A stretch of 64,000 nucleotides of DNA from Comamonas fluminis (GCF_019186805.1 NZ_CP066783.1:2679501-2743500); one strand, 5' to 3'. Counted from the first letter of the stretch, positions 44,251 through 53,253 are shown. Numbers and translations are program-made. The notes: a model not told the origin generated them from the letters alone.

Positions 44251-45096
44251 TCAGACCGCTACACAGACCTGGCGCTGCTCTCCCAGCCCATCGGCGCCAA
44301 GGCGCATCACATCACCTGGCTTGAGAAAGATGGGCGCTGGCTTCTGACCCAGGCCAACACCTGCGGGCGTGCCGGTCAGAATCACATCGCCCGGCTCCAG
44401 CGTCATGAACTGGCTGATATAGCTGACCACTGTGGGCACGCCAAAGATGAAGTTGCTGGTGTTGCCGCTCTGCATGCGCTGGCCATTGACTTCCAGCCAC
44501 AGTGCAATGCGGTGCGGATCGGGCACTTCATCGGCCGTCACCAGCCAGGGGCCAAGGGGCGCGAACGTGTCGTGGCTCTTGCCCTTGTCCCAGGTGCCGC
44601 CGCGCTCCATCTGCCAGGCACGCTCGCTCACATCATTGGCCAGCACATAGCCCGCCACATGGGCCAGCGCATCGGCTTCGCTCACCCGCGTGGCACGCTC
44701 GCCAATGACGATGCCCAGCTCCACTTCCCAATCCACCTTGCTGGAGCCCGGTGGAATCTGCACTGCATCGCAGGGGCCGCTGATGGCAGTGACCGCCTTC
44801 ATGAACAGCACAGGCTCGGCTGGCGTAGCCGCTCCCGTCTCTGCGGCGTGGTCGGCATAGTTCAGCCCCACACAGACGATCTTGCCCACCGCCGCCAAAG
44901 GGCAACCCAGGCGGGGGGCTCCTTCCACCACCGGCAGGCTGTCCAGGTTCTGCTTGCGCAGTTGCTGCAGCTTTTGCGTGCTCAATGCGCGCCCTGTCCA
45001 GTCGGGCACCAGTCTTGATGCATCGCGCAGCACGCCCTGCGGGTCCAGCAAACCCGGCTTTTCTTCTCCTGCAACTCCGTAGCGAACCAGCTTCAT
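44251..45096 (-). CDS. Fumarylacetoacetate hydrolase family protein
   Basis: A 281-residue FAH-superfamily enzyme. KIVCVGLNYADHAAETG, VDWEVELGIVIGE (metal-binding Glu pair) and GYVLANDVSERAWQMERGG with DTFAPLGPWLVTADE are diagnostic. The C-terminal FMTLEPGDVILTGTPAGVG completes the site. Members hydrolyse or decarboxylate acylpyruvate-type acids in aromatic or sugar catabolism (acylpyruvase, 2-keto-3-deoxy-rhamnonate hydrolase and others), so the substrate is open. AAGGAG lies upstream of ATG 45096. Monocistronic here. Confidence 0.9.
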   Translation of the reverse strand: MKLVRYGVAGEEKPGLLDPQGVLRDASRLVPDWTGRALSTQKLQQLRKQNLDSLPVVEGAPRLGCPLAAVGKIVCVGLNYADHAAETGAATPAEPVLFMKAVTAISGPCDAVQIPPGSSKVDWEVELGIVIGERATRVSEADALAHVAGYVLANDVSERAWQMERGGTWDKGKSHDTFAPLGPWLVTADEVPDPHRIALWLEVNGQRMQSGNTSNFIFGVPTVVSYISQFMTLEPGDVILTGTPAGVGLGQKPAPIFLKPGDVMRLGADGLGEQRQVCVAV

Positions 45097-45212
45097 CCAT
45101 GTCTCCTTGTGTTTTGAGGAAGGCCCAGCCATCACCGCCACTCATGCAGCTATGAGTTCCAGCGATGGCTGATATGGCGTTTCAGCCATATCCAGCACTT
45201 GTTAATCAATTC

Positions 45213-45260
45213 ATAATTTATAGCAGCTTGCGCACCATTCAAGCGCATATCCGCTTATTC
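45213..45260. repeat. Intergenic repeat copy (TTATAGCAGCTTGCGCA type)
   Basis: AATTTATAGCAGCTTGCGCA followed by CAAGCGCATATCCGCTTATTC, just before the chromate transporter start. The TTATAGCAGCTTGCGCA part recurs at 63113-63127. Confidence 0.5.
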
Positions 45261-45265
45261 GATGC

Positions 45266-45853
45266 ATGAAACCCGCTCCTGACTTGCCGATGCCGCAAAC
45301 CCGCCCACGCCCACGTCACCTGCGCGAGCTTTTCTGGTCGCTGACTTTTCTGGCGCTGCAGGGCTTTGGCGGTGTGCTGGCCGTGGTTCAAAGAGAGCTG
45401 GTGGAAAAACGCCAGTGGCTGAGCAATGAGGAATTCATGGAGGACTGGGCCGTCGCCCAGATCATGCCCGGCCCCAATGTGGTGAACCTGTCCATCATGC
45501 TGGGCGAGCGCTATTTCGGCTGGCGCGGCGCCATCGTGGGGCTGTGCGGCATGCTGGCTTTTCCCATGCTGGTGGTCATCAGTCTCACGCTGGTGTATTC
45601 GCAGTTTGCCGGCAACCCCGCCGTAGCAGGCGCACTGCGCGGCATGGGCGCCGTGGCGGCAGGGCTGGTCGCCGGCATGGGGCTGAAGCTGGCGCAATCG
45701 CTGCGCAAGCACCCGCTGGGCAAGTGGTATTGCGCAGGCCTTGCCATTGCAGCCTTTGTGCTGGTGGCCGTGCTGCGCCTGCCTCTGTTCTGGGCCCTGC
45801 TGCTGGTGGGCGGCACAGGCTGCGTGCTGACCTACCGGAGGCTGGCCGCATGA
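45266..45853 (+). CDS. Chromate transporter, N-terminal-type half
   Basis: A 195-residue membrane protein of the CHR superfamily. LFWSLTFLALQGFGGVLAVV, EDWAVAQIMPGPNVVNLSIMLG and the following helices are one chromate-ion-transporter domain of about six spans. The family is found as a single fused protein or as two half-size genes; this is the split type, with the partner starting on the overlapping ATGA at 45850. Exports chromate, perhaps sulfate-related anions. No chrB regulator is present. Confidence 0.9.
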   Translation: MKPAPDLPMPQTRPRPRHLRELFWSLTFLALQGFGGVLAVVQRELVEKRQWLSNEEFMEDWAVAQIMPGPNVVNLSIMLGERYFGWRGAIVGLCGMLAFPMLVVISLTLVYSQFAGNPAVAGALRGMGAVAAGLVAGMGLKLAQSLRKHPLGKWYCAGLAIAAFVLVAVLRLPLFWALLLVGGTGCVLTYRRLAA

Positions 45854-46449
45854 ACACGCTGCTGATTGATCTGCAGGCCCTGGACTGGCTGCACCTGTTT
45901 GCCTACTTTCTTTCCCTGTCCCTGATGGCCGTGGGCGGCGCCATTGCCACCGCGCCCGATATGCACCGCTTTCTGGTGGACGGCCAGCACTGGCTGACTG
46001 ATGCCCAGTTCACCAGCTCCATCGCCATTGCTCAGGCTGCGCCCGGCCCGAACGTGCTTTTTATCGCCCTGCTGGGCTGGAATGTGGGCTTGAACGCTGG
46101 CGGCGGCAGCGGCCCCATGGCCTGGTCTCTGGGTGCGCTGGGCGTTGCCGCATGCATGGTGGGTATTTTGCTGCCCAGCTCACTGCTGACCTGGCAGGCC
46201 GCCCGCTGGGGCCAGCGCAATCGTGACAAACGCGGCGTGCGCGCCTTCAAGCAGGGCATGGCACCGCTGGTCATTGGCCTGCTGCTGGCCACGGGCTGGC
46301 TGCTGGGCAGCGCCAGCGGCAATCCGGCCAGGGACTGGCGCCTGTGGCTGCTCAGTCTGATTTGCGCCATGCTGGTGTGGCGCACCCGCATTCATCTGCT
46401 GTGGCTGCTGGGCGCTGGCGCTTTGCTGGGAGCACTGGGCTGGGTTTGA
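45850..46449 (+). CDS. Chromate transporter, C-terminal-type half
   Basis: A 199-residue second half of the split chromate transporter. LHLFAYFLSLSLMAVGGAI and TSSIAIAQAAPGPNVLFIAL carry the same G(G) and PGPN motifs as the first half with opposite predicted topology. ATG 45850 overlaps the upstream stop by 4 bases, so equimolar expression is likely. It ends with several short helices to the stop. Confidence 0.9.
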   Translation: MNTLLIDLQALDWLHLFAYFLSLSLMAVGGAIATAPDMHRFLVDGQHWLTDAQFTSSIAIAQAAPGPNVLFIALLGWNVGLNAGGGSGPMAWSLGALGVAACMVGILLPSSLLTWQAARWGQRNRDKRGVRAFKQGMAPLVIGLLLATGWLLGSASGNPARDWRLWLLSLICAMLVWRTRIHLLWLLGAGALLGALGWV

Positions 46450-46535
46450 TCAGGCGTGAGCCTGCCTTGGACAGACATCCATCATTTGGGCCATGGCTTG
46501 CGGTATAAAAACGCATCCGTATCAAGGAGAGCAAG

Positions 46536-47033
46536 ATGTCCGAAGCCAGCACCACATCTGCCGCCGTGGGAAGCCATAAGCATGACCTGCTCATCACCCG
46601 CTTGATTCCCGTCAACCCCGCAACGCTCTACCGCTGCTGGACGGAGGCCGAGCTGCTCAAGCAATGGTTTGTACCCCGCCCCTGGACAGTGGCACGGGCC
46701 GAGCTCGATGTCCGCCCTGGCGGCCAGTGCCTGGTCGTCATGCAAGACCCCGATGGCCAGGAGTTTCCTAACCCCGGCGTCTATCTGGAAGTGGTTGCCA
46801 ATCGGCGGCTGGTGTTTACCGATGCCTATACCGCCGGGTGGAATCCCGCAGCCAAGCCCTTTATGACGGCCATCATCAGCTTCGAGCCTGAGGCCGGACA
46901 GACGCGCTATACCGCTTGCGCCAGACACTGGAGCCAGGAAGCCCGCGAGCAGCATCTGGCCATGGGATTTGAAAGCGGCTGGAACACCTGTGCCGACCAG
47001 CTCCAGGCACTGGCTGCCACATTGCCTGCATGA
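46536..47033 (+). CDS. SRPBCC/AHSA1-like protein
   Basis: A 165-residue protein of the Aha1 homology/START-like group. The family pattern is LIPVNPATLYRCWTEAELLKQWFVP, VRPGGQCLVVMQDPDG and GFESGWNTCADQLQAL. These proteins bind hydrophobic ligands or act in stress adaptation; the role is unknown. AAGGAGA precedes the ATG. It follows the chromate transporter by 86 bases and might be co-transcribed. Confidence 0.85.
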   Translation: MSEASTTSAAVGSHKHDLLITRLIPVNPATLYRCWTEAELLKQWFVPRPWTVARAELDVRPGGQCLVVMQDPDGQEFPNPGVYLEVVANRRLVFTDAYTAGWNPAAKPFMTAIISFEPEAGQTRYTACARHWSQEAREQHLAMGFESGWNTCADQLQALAATLPA

Positions 47034-47069
47034 CAGCCGTGTGCGAAATCATTGAAAGCCATCAAAAAA

Positions 47070-47101
47070 GATAGCTTTCAGCGCTTATGCATCAAGGACT
47101 A
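47070..47101. repeat. Intergenic repeat copy
   Basis: GATAGCTTTCAGCGCTTATGCATCAAGGAC between two convergent genes. With the preceding GAAAGCCATCAAAAAA it forms a GAAAGC/GCTTTC hairpin that may also terminate transcription. Confidence 0.55.
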
Positions 47102-47121
47102 CAGGCCATTATTCCTGCAAT

Positions 47122-47865
47122 TCATGCCTGCATAATCTGCGGCAAAGCCAGAGCCGAAGGCTGCTGAATGAGGCAGTCCGCCACTGCATCCAGCTCAGTG
47201 GCCTGCGGGTTGATGATGACCACCCGGGCCCCGGCACGACGCGCCAGCTTCGCCAAGCCTGCCGCAGGATAGACGGCCCCCGAGGTTCCCACCACCAGCA
47301 TCAGGCTGCAATGTTCGGCCGCCTCCTCCGCCTGCGCCCAGACACCCATGGGAAGTGACTCGCCAAACCACACCACCGCCGGACGCAGCAAATTGCCGCA
47401 GGCAGGGCAAAAAGGTGGCTCCCCCGCAGAAGGCCGCGCAAGGTCGCAGTCTGCGCAGCGGCGGTTAAGCCAGCGGTTTTTCATCAGCTCGCCATGCAGA
47501 TTCAGCACGCCTGCGCTACCAGCCCGCTCATGCAGTCCATCCACATTCTGGGTCACCAGGGTCATGCGCTGTGCATGACGGGCTGACCACTGTGCCAGCG
47601 CCCTATGCCCGGCGTTGGGATCAACCTGTGCAACACGCTCGCGCCGGTGCTGGTACCAGCGCCAGACATGGGCCGGGTCGCGGCGGTAGCCGGCTTCGCT
47701 GGCCATGTCTTCGGGCTTGAATTGCGCCCAGTAGCCCGATGCATCATCACGAAACGTGGGAATGCCGGACTCGGCACTCACCCCGGCGCCCGTCAGCACG
47801 CACACACGACTGGCCTGATCCACCCACTGCCTTACTCGTTCCAGCTCTTGTTCCATCTGCTGCAT
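47122..47865 (-). CDS. NAD-dependent protein deacylase, class III sirtuin (CobB/SIRT5-like)
   Basis: A 247-residue Sir2 enzyme. VCVLTGAGVSAESGIPTFRD is the NAD loop, TQNVDGLHERAGS and LNLHGEL hold the catalytic histidine, and CADC/CPAC bind zinc. WRWYQHRRE carries the YxxR pair that lets SIRT5/CobB-type enzymes accept acidic acyl groups such as succinyl-lysine. This separates it from the class II copy at 39432. Its promoter overlaps the upstream region of the divergent sensor kinase. Confidence 0.92.
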   Translation of the reverse strand: MQQMEQELERVRQWVDQASRVCVLTGAGVSAESGIPTFRDDASGYWAQFKPEDMASEAGYRRDPAHVWRWYQHRRERVAQVDPNAGHRALAQWSARHAQRMTLVTQNVDGLHERAGSAGVLNLHGELMKNRWLNRRCADCDLARPSAGEPPFCPACGNLLRPAVVWFGESLPMGVWAQAEEAAEHCSLMLVVGTSGAVYPAAGLAKLARRAGARVVIINPQATELDAVADCLIQQPSALALPQIMQA

Positions 47866-47999
47866 TCAACGCTGCCTGTCTCTTCAATGACTCAATATAT
47901 TTTTCGGAGAACCCTGCCGACCAATTTTTCACCCGCCCGCAATACCCCTACACTGTTGTCAGCAGCAATGCTTTGACGCAACTCATAACTCTTTTCGAC

Positions 48000-49886
48000 A
48001 TGACCGTCTCGGACCTGACGCAGAACATGGGGGCCGCCGCACTGCCTTGGGGCCTGATTGGCCTGGAGCAGTGGCAACTGGACTTTGCCAATCCTGCACT
48101 GCAAACCTATCTGCGTCAGCAACTGATGCCACACAAGCTGACTTTGCCGCTGCATGAGCCTTTGATGCAGGCCGCCGAGCAATGTCTGAAAAGCCATCAG
48201 GAAGTCACAGCCAGCCTGCCCGGCAGCGGTGATGTCTGGCATTTCAGCCCGGTATTGAGCCACGGCACCACCACCGCATTGCAATGCTATGTGCTGCGCG
48301 GCAACCCGCCAGCCCCATCCACTGCCGCCGTGAGCCACACGGACCGGTTCGAGGTTTTTCTGGATCACCTGCCCTACCACGTCTGGATTGCCACGCCTCA
48401 TGGCGAGCTGACATGGCTGAACCGCGCCCTGACCCAATATGCCTACAACCATGCGCAGCACCTGGATCTGAGTGAAGGTGTCTGGATCGATCTGATCCAC
48501 CCGGATGACATGGGCACGCTCAATGCCAGCCTGACCAAGGCGCTGATTACCGAGCAGCCCACTGGCTACCGATTGCGCATCAAGCAGCATCAGGGCCAGT
48601 ATCACTGGTTCTTTGCCACCATGGCACCCGTAAAAAGTGCGCAGGGCCAGACGCTGTACTGGGTAGGCTCGAACACGAATATCGATACCGTCAAACAGTC
48701 CGAAGACCGGCTGCGTGAAGAAATGAGCCAGCTGCAGCAGGAGCTGCAGCGCAGCCACAACCAGCTGGAACAGGCGCAGAGCCATCTGGCGCAGTTGCAG
48801 AAGCTGGACATCGTCACCCAGCTTTCGGCCGGCGTTGCCCACGATATGAACAATCTGCTGTTCATCACGGGCTTGCATGCAGGCCTGCTGGAAAAAAAGC
48901 TGGTGGAGCCTGCCCACCGCGAGCATCTGGAAGTCATTCACGACACCATCCGCAAGGCGGGCAAGCTGGCCTCTCAGCTCACCGGGTTCAGCAGCCGCAA
49001 GCCCATGGCTCCCAGCACCATCGATCCCGGCCGGCTGATAGGCGAGATGGAGCTGCTGCTGAACAAGGCCGTGGGCAAAGAGGTGGATCTGCAGATTCAG
49101 CTGGCCGCCGATCTGTGGCCCATTCATGTGGACCGCATGTATTTCGAGAACTCGCTGCTCAATCTGTGCATCAACGCGCGCGATGCCACAAATGGTCAGG
49201 GCCTGATCGTTCTGAGGGCAGAAAACGTCGTGCTGCAGCGCGGCGACCATGTTCTGATCAGCGTGACCGATGACGGCTGCGGCATGGATGACAGCACGCT
49301 GGCGCGCATTTTCGAGATGTTCTTTACCACCAAAGCGCCCGGCAAAGGCGCAGGGCTGGGCCTGCCTATGGTGAAAAATTTTCTCAACCATGCTGGCGGC
49401 CTGCTGGAAGTGAGCTCCACACCAGGTGAAGGCAGTTGCTTTCGCCTGTACTTTCCCCGCTCAGGCGCAAGCGCTGAAAGCGAGCCTGTCGAGCAGGAAC
49501 TGGCCACTGGCGCCGCCGACGAGACCATCTTGCTCATCGAGCATGACCTGGAAGTTCGCAACGCCATGGCACAGGTGCTGTATGAGCTGGGCTATCAAGT
49601 CACCACCGCCTACCGCCCGGAAGTAGCGCTGCGCTATCTCAGCAGCGGGCTCAAGGCCGACCTCATCATCTCCACTGCGCGCATGCCCGGCGCACTGTCA
49701 GTTCAGGAGATGGACCTGCGGCTTCAGGCCGAGGGAAGGCATATCCCCATCCTGCTGACCAGCAGCCAAAGCAGCGACCCGCAAAGTGACCTGGCCCAAA
49801 GCCCCTACCCCCTGCTGTTCAAGCCTGTTTCCATGCCCGACCTGGCCCAGGCTGTACGCCGGGTGCTTGATGCAGTGACGCACTAG
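48000..49886 (+). CDS. Soluble PAS hybrid sensor histidine kinase with degenerate receiver
   Basis: A 628-residue protein with no membrane segment. An N-terminal region of unknown fold is followed by a PAS domain (about 110-235; FLDHLPYHVWIATPHGELTW, IHPDDMGTLN), a coiled coil, and HisKA with the phospho-accepting His281 in LSAGVAHDMNNLLF. An ATPase domain follows (INARDAT, DDGCGMD, GKGAGLGLPMV). The C-terminal receiver-like domain has Thr559 (LIISTARMPG) where the phosphorylated Asp is expected. ATG 48000 fits the domain start; the frame is open farther upstream. No response regulator gene is adjacent. Confidence 0.85.
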   Translation: MTVSDLTQNMGAAALPWGLIGLEQWQLDFANPALQTYLRQQLMPHKLTLPLHEPLMQAAEQCLKSHQEVTASLPGSGDVWHFSPVLSHGTTTALQCYVLRGNPPAPSTAAVSHTDRFEVFLDHLPYHVWIATPHGELTWLNRALTQYAYNHAQHLDLSEGVWIDLIHPDDMGTLNASLTKALITEQPTGYRLRIKQHQGQYHWFFATMAPVKSAQGQTLYWVGSNTNIDTVKQSEDRLREEMSQLQQELQRSHNQLEQAQSHLAQLQKLDIVTQLSAGVAHDMNNLLFITGLHAGLLEKKLVEPAHREHLEVIHDTIRKAGKLASQLTGFSSRKPMAPSTIDPGRLIGEMELLLNKAVGKEVDLQIQLAADLWPIHVDRMYFENSLLNLCINARDATNGQGLIVLRAENVVLQRGDHVLISVTDDGCGMDDSTLARIFEMFFTTKAPGKGAGLGLPMVKNFLNHAGGLLEVSSTPGEGSCFRLYFPRSGASAESEPVEQELATGAADETILLIEHDLEVRNAMAQVLYELGYQVTTAYRPEVALRYLSSGLKADLIISTARMPGALSVQEMDLRLQAEGRHIPILLTSSQSSDPQSDLAQSPYPLLFKPVSMPDLAQAVRRVLDAVTH

Positions 49887-49887
49887 A

Positions 49888-49942
49888 GTCTGTTGAGAAT
49901 TGAGCAAGGTCGCGAAGGATTCTGGCCTAAATCTCAACAGAC
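49888..49942. repeat. Palindromic element between convergent genes
   Basis: 11-bp perfect inverted repeat GTCTGTTGAGA / TCTCAACAGAC, extendable to about 16 bp with mismatches, around 33 bases. It lies between the kinase stop and the CDF gene stop. There is no T-run; it may be a small non-autonomous element or a terminator. Confidence 0.5.
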
Positions 49943-49943
49943 C

Positions 49944-50912
49944 CTAGCTCTTCGCAGTCACCGCCGTATTCCATGAACTGGCCCGCTGCTCCCAGGTTTC
50001 TGGCGTCTGGGGCTTGACAAACAGCGCCAGCACATCGGGCGCGGTTTTGCGCACTGCCGCCTCAATGCGCTCTATGCACTGCTCAATTTCGGGCACCGTC
50101 ATGCTGTCATCAAATTCGGCGCTCAATGTGGCCAGCACCTCGTGCGGGCCCAGTTGCGTGGTCAGAACGCCGTTGACGGCCAGAATTCCGGGCTCATCAT
50201 AGGCCGCCCGCACAATGGCGCGGCGCACCGACAGGGTGGCGGCTTCGCCCATCAGCAGGCCCTTGGTTTCACGGGCCAGCAAAAAGGCGGTGCCCGCCAG
50301 TACCAGGCCAATCAGTATCGAGGCCAGCCCATCAAGCTGGGGCATGTCAAAGAACTGGCTTCCAGCCACGCCCAGCAGCGCAATCAGCAGACCGATCAGC
50401 GCAGCACTGTCTTCAAACAGCACGACAAAGGTCGTCGGGTCCTTGCTGTCACGCACCGCTTTCATGGTTTCCGTCATGCCCTTGGCGTGTTTGAACTCGC
50501 GCCATGCCACCCGCCACGACAGGCCCTCAAACAGCATGGACGCAACCAGCACGATGTAGTTGACCATGGGCTTTTCCATGGGTTCGGGGTGGCGCAAATG
50601 GTGCACGCCCTGATAGATGGAAACGCAGGCGCCCAGCGCAAACACCAGCAAGGCCACGATAAAGCACCAGAAGTACAGCTCGCGCCCGTAGCCAAAGGGG
50701 TGCGATTCATCACGCGGGCGGCTGGCGCGTTTCATGCCGTAGAGCAGCAGCACTTCGTTGCCGGTATCCACCAGCGAGTGAACGCCTTCGCTGAGCATGG
50801 CGGAACTACCCGTGATGAACGCCGCAATGAACTTGACCACGGCCACGGCCAGATTGCCGGCCAGCGCGGCATAGACCACGGTGCGGGATGATTCGATGTT
50901 TTTGCTTGCCAT
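49944..50912 (-). CDS. Cation diffusion facilitator family transporter
   Basis: A 322-residue membrane metal exporter. The metal-site residues are in SEGVHSLVDTGNEVLLL (H and D of the second helix pair) and VLFEDSAALIGLLIALLG (fifth helix). The C-terminal cytosolic domain (VLTTQLGPHEVLATLSAEF) is the usual metallo-chaperone-like dimer domain. It would use proton antiport to export Zn, Fe, Mn or Co; the specificity cannot be read. Its ATG directly follows the T-run of a terminator-like hairpin after rlmB. Confidence 0.9.
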   Translation of the reverse strand: MASKNIESSRTVVYAALAGNLAVAVVKFIAAFITGSSAMLSEGVHSLVDTGNEVLLLYGMKRASRPRDESHPFGYGRELYFWCFIVALLVFALGACVSIYQGVHHLRHPEPMEKPMVNYIVLVASMLFEGLSWRVAWREFKHAKGMTETMKAVRDSKDPTTFVVLFEDSAALIGLLIALLGVAGSQFFDMPQLDGLASILIGLVLAGTAFLLARETKGLLMGEAATLSVRRAIVRAAYDEPGILAVNGVLTTQLGPHEVLATLSAEFDDSMTVPEIEQCIERIEAAVRKTAPDVLALFVKPQTPETWEQRASSWNTAVTAKS

Positions 50913-50949
50913 AAAAAAAGGCGCCTCCTGCCTTTGCAGTTGCGCCTTC
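50913..50949 (-). terminator. Terminator of rlmB overlapping the CDF translation start
   Basis: On the minus strand AAGGCGC-aa-CTGC-aaag-GCAG-gag-GCGCCTT followed by TTTTT runs straight into the ATG of the CDF gene. It begins 18 bases after the rlmB stop. The AGGAGG Shine-Dalgarno of the CDF gene lies within this hairpin, so it may both terminate rlmB and mask the CDF start. Confidence 0.75.
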
Positions 50950-50966
50950 TAGGCTAGGTCAGAAAA

Positions 50967-51737
50967 TCAGGCCTTGACCGAGGCAGTCGCCGCCAAACGC
51001 TGACGGAGAGCTTCGTACAAGCACACGCCGCTGGCCACAGACACGTTCAGGCTTTCCACCGCGCCCTGCATGGGGATGCTGACCAGCGCATCGCAGGTCT
51101 TGCGGGTGAGCTGGCGCATGCCGTCGCCCTCGGCGCCCAGCACCAGGGCAGTAGGGCCGGTCAAATCCATCTGATAAAGATGCTTGTCGGCGTCGCCGCT
51201 GGTACCAATGATCCAGATGCCACGGTCCTTGAGTTCCTTGAGCGTGCGCGCCAGGTTGGTGACCATGAAGTAAGGCACGGTCTCTGCGGCGCCGCTGGCC
51301 ACCTTGGCCACGGTGGCGTTGATGCCGGCCGCATGGTCCTTGGGGGCGATCACGGCGTGCACGCCAGCGCCATCGGCCACACGCAGACAGGCGCCCAGGT
51401 TGTGGGGATCGGTCACACCGTCCAGCACCAGCAGCAGCGGAGACTTGACGCCAGATTCCTCCAGATCGTCCAGCAGCTCATCGAGTGTGCGGGTGTCCTT
51501 GACCTCTTCCACACGTGCAGCCACGCCCTGGTGACCGTGAGAGCCCGCCAGCTTGGCGATGCGCATGGCATCGGCTTCAATCAGGCGAACTCCGGCCTCC
51601 TTGGCACGCTCAATGAACTGGCGCATGCGCGCATCGCGGCGCGTAGCCTCGAAATAGACTTCGACGATGGATTGGGGGGCGGTCTTCAGACGCACGCCGA
51701 CGGCGTGAAAGCCGAAAAGAACTTTGGGGGACGACAT
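50967..51737 (-). CDS. rlmB: 23S rRNA 2'-O-methyltransferase (G2251), TrmH family
   Basis: A 256-residue SPOUT methyltransferase. [19 protein letters not shown] is the substrate-binding N-terminal domain. The SAM knot is [25 protein letters not shown], and [20 protein letters not shown] with [20 protein letters not shown] completes the TrmH signatures. Size and domain order fit RlmB. It is the upstream gene of a possible rlmB-CDF unit. Confidence 0.94.
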   Translation of the reverse strand: MSSPKVLFGFHAVGVRLKTAPQSIVEVYFEATRRDARMRQFIERAKEAGVRLIEADAMRIAKLAGSHGHQGVAARVEEVKDTRTLDELLDDLEESGVKSPLLLVLDGVTDPHNLGACLRVADGAGVHAVIAPKDHAAGINATVAKVASGAAETVPYFMVTNLARTLKELKDRGIWIIGTSGDADKHLYQMDLTGPTALVLGAEGDGMRQLTRKTCDALVSIPMQGAVESLNVSVASGVCLYEALRQRLAATASVKA

Positions 51738-51839
51738 GGGGCGACATTATCCCGGCCTTTTGCGCCGCCTTGCTGCGCCTGGGGCCATGTCTGGGCTGGC
51801 GACTGTGTTTTTACCAAGCCGCTAAACTGCCCGTCCTTC

Positions 51840-51979
51840 GGGGCGCAGTCATCGTGCCAGTGCTGCCTCGATCAGGCAGCCTTGCGCCCGCCTGGTCGCC
51901 CGATGCTGCTGGTGCCCTCCAACTAACCCGGATCCTGCACCTGCAATGAACGCAATGCCTGGCTTACCCAGCCGGGCAT
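51840..51979 (+). promoter_or_regulatory. Hairpin-rich leader upstream of sstT
   Basis: Between rlmB and sstT the plus strand can form an outer stem GGGCGCA (51841-51847) / TGCGCCC (51883-51889) enclosing the perfect hairpin GCTGCCT-cgatc-AGGCAGC (51862-51880). A separate 10-bp hairpin ATGCCTGGCT-taccc-AGCCGGGCAT lies at 51955-51979, ending 26 bases before the ATG. I do not recognise a known riboswitch class. A regulatory leader is inferred from structure alone. Confidence 0.45.
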
Positions 51980-52005
51980 CTCATTAGCACTTACCGGTTC
52001 CCTGC

Positions 52006-53238
52006 ATGTTCAAAGCCCTGCTTGATTGGTTCAACCGCACCAGCCTGGTGCTGCAGATTATTGTCGCCCTGGTTCTGGGCGGCCTTGTCGCCTGGCTGCT
52101 GCCTTCTGCGGCCCCCTCCGTATCCCTGCTGGGCACGCTGTTCATCGCGGCCCTCAAGGCCGTTGCGCCTCTGCTGGTGTTTCTGCTGGTCATGGCGGCC
52201 ATCGGCAGCCACCGCCCGGGCCAGGAAACCCAGATCAAGCCAGTGCTGGCCCTGTACGTGATCGGCACCCTGGCCGCTGCCTGCGTGGCAGTGGCCGCCA
52301 GCGCGCTGTTTCCCTCGGTCATTCACTTCAAGGAAGCGCCCAATGTGCAAAGCGTGCCCGGCGAGATCAGCCAGGTGCTGGTTTCCGTGCTCAAAAGCGC
52401 TTTTGACAACCCCGTCAATGCACTGATGAATGCCAACTACATCGGCATTTTGGTCTGGGCGATTGCGCTGGGCGTGGCGCTGCGCCATGCCAGCCCCACC
52501 ACCCGCACCATGGTGGAAGACTTCGGTCAGGCTATCACCCTGGTCATTCAGTTCGTGATTCGCCTTGCGCCGCTGGGCATTTTTGGCCTGGTGGTAGCCA
52601 CCTTCTCCACGGGCGGTCTGGATGCCCTCAAGGACTATGCGCACCTGCTGGCCGTGCTGGTAGGCTGCATGGTGTTTGTGGCGCTGGTGGTCAACCCCAT
52701 CATTGTCTGGACACAGACCCGCCGCAACCCCTACCCGCTGGTACTGACCTGCCTGCGCGAGAGTGCGGTCACGGCCTTCTTCACCCGCAGCTCGGGCGCG
52801 AACATTCCCGTGAACCTGGCACTGGCCCAGAAGCTCAAGCTCGACGAGAACACCTACAGCATCTCCATCCCGCTGGGCGCCACCATCAATATGGCAGGCG
52901 CGGCCATCACCATCAGCGTGCTGACACTGGCTGCGGCCCACACGCTGAACATCTCGGTGGACATTCCCACCGCCATCCTGCTGTGCGTGGTGTCTTCCGT
53001 CTGTGCCTGCGGCGCTTCGGGCGTGCCCGGCGGCTCGCTGCTGCTGATTCCGCTGGCCTGCAGCCTGTTCAACATTCCCAACGATGTCGCCATGCAGGTG
53101 GTGGGCGTGGGCTATGTGATTGGCGTGATTCAGGACTCGACCGAAACCGCCCTCAACTCCTCCACCGACGTGCTGTTCACCGCCGCAGCCTGCCGCGCTG
53201 CCGAGCGCAAGGCGGGGCTGGAAGTGCCTCGCGTCTGA
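52006..53238 (+). CDS. sstT: Serine/threonine:sodium symporter
   Basis: A 410-residue DAACS-family carrier. The helical hairpin loops are [19 protein letters not shown] and [20 protein letters not shown]; the N-terminal [20 protein letters not shown] and [19 protein letters not shown] match SstT rather than glutamate carriers. It takes up serine and threonine with Na+. A structured leader precedes it and a strong terminator follows, so it is monocistronic. Confidence 0.94.
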   Translation: MFKALLDWFNRTSLVLQIIVALVLGGLVAWLLPSAAPSVSLLGTLFIAALKAVAPLLVFLLVMAAIGSHRPGQETQIKPVLALYVIGTLAAACVAVAASALFPSVIHFKEAPNVQSVPGEISQVLVSVLKSAFDNPVNALMNANYIGILVWAIALGVALRHASPTTRTMVEDFGQAITLVIQFVIRLAPLGIFGLVVATFSTGGLDALKDYAHLLAVLVGCMVFVALVVNPIIVWTQTRRNPYPLVLTCLRESAVTAFFTRSSGANIPVNLALAQKLKLDENTYSISIPLGATINMAGAAITISVLTLAAAHTLNISVDIPTAILLCVVSSVCACGASGVPGGSLLLIPLACSLFNIPNDVAMQVVGVGYVIGVIQDSTETALNSSTDVLFTAAACRAAERKAGLEVPRV

Positions 53239-53253
53239 AGAAACTCTTGTTTT

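Noticed and set aside
48000..49886. Membrane-bound sensor kinase
   Set aside because: No hydrophobic segment long enough to span the membrane anywhere in the protein.
51840..51979. Glycine riboswitch before sstT
   Set aside because: The conserved glycine aptamer core is not present; only unspecific stems are visible.
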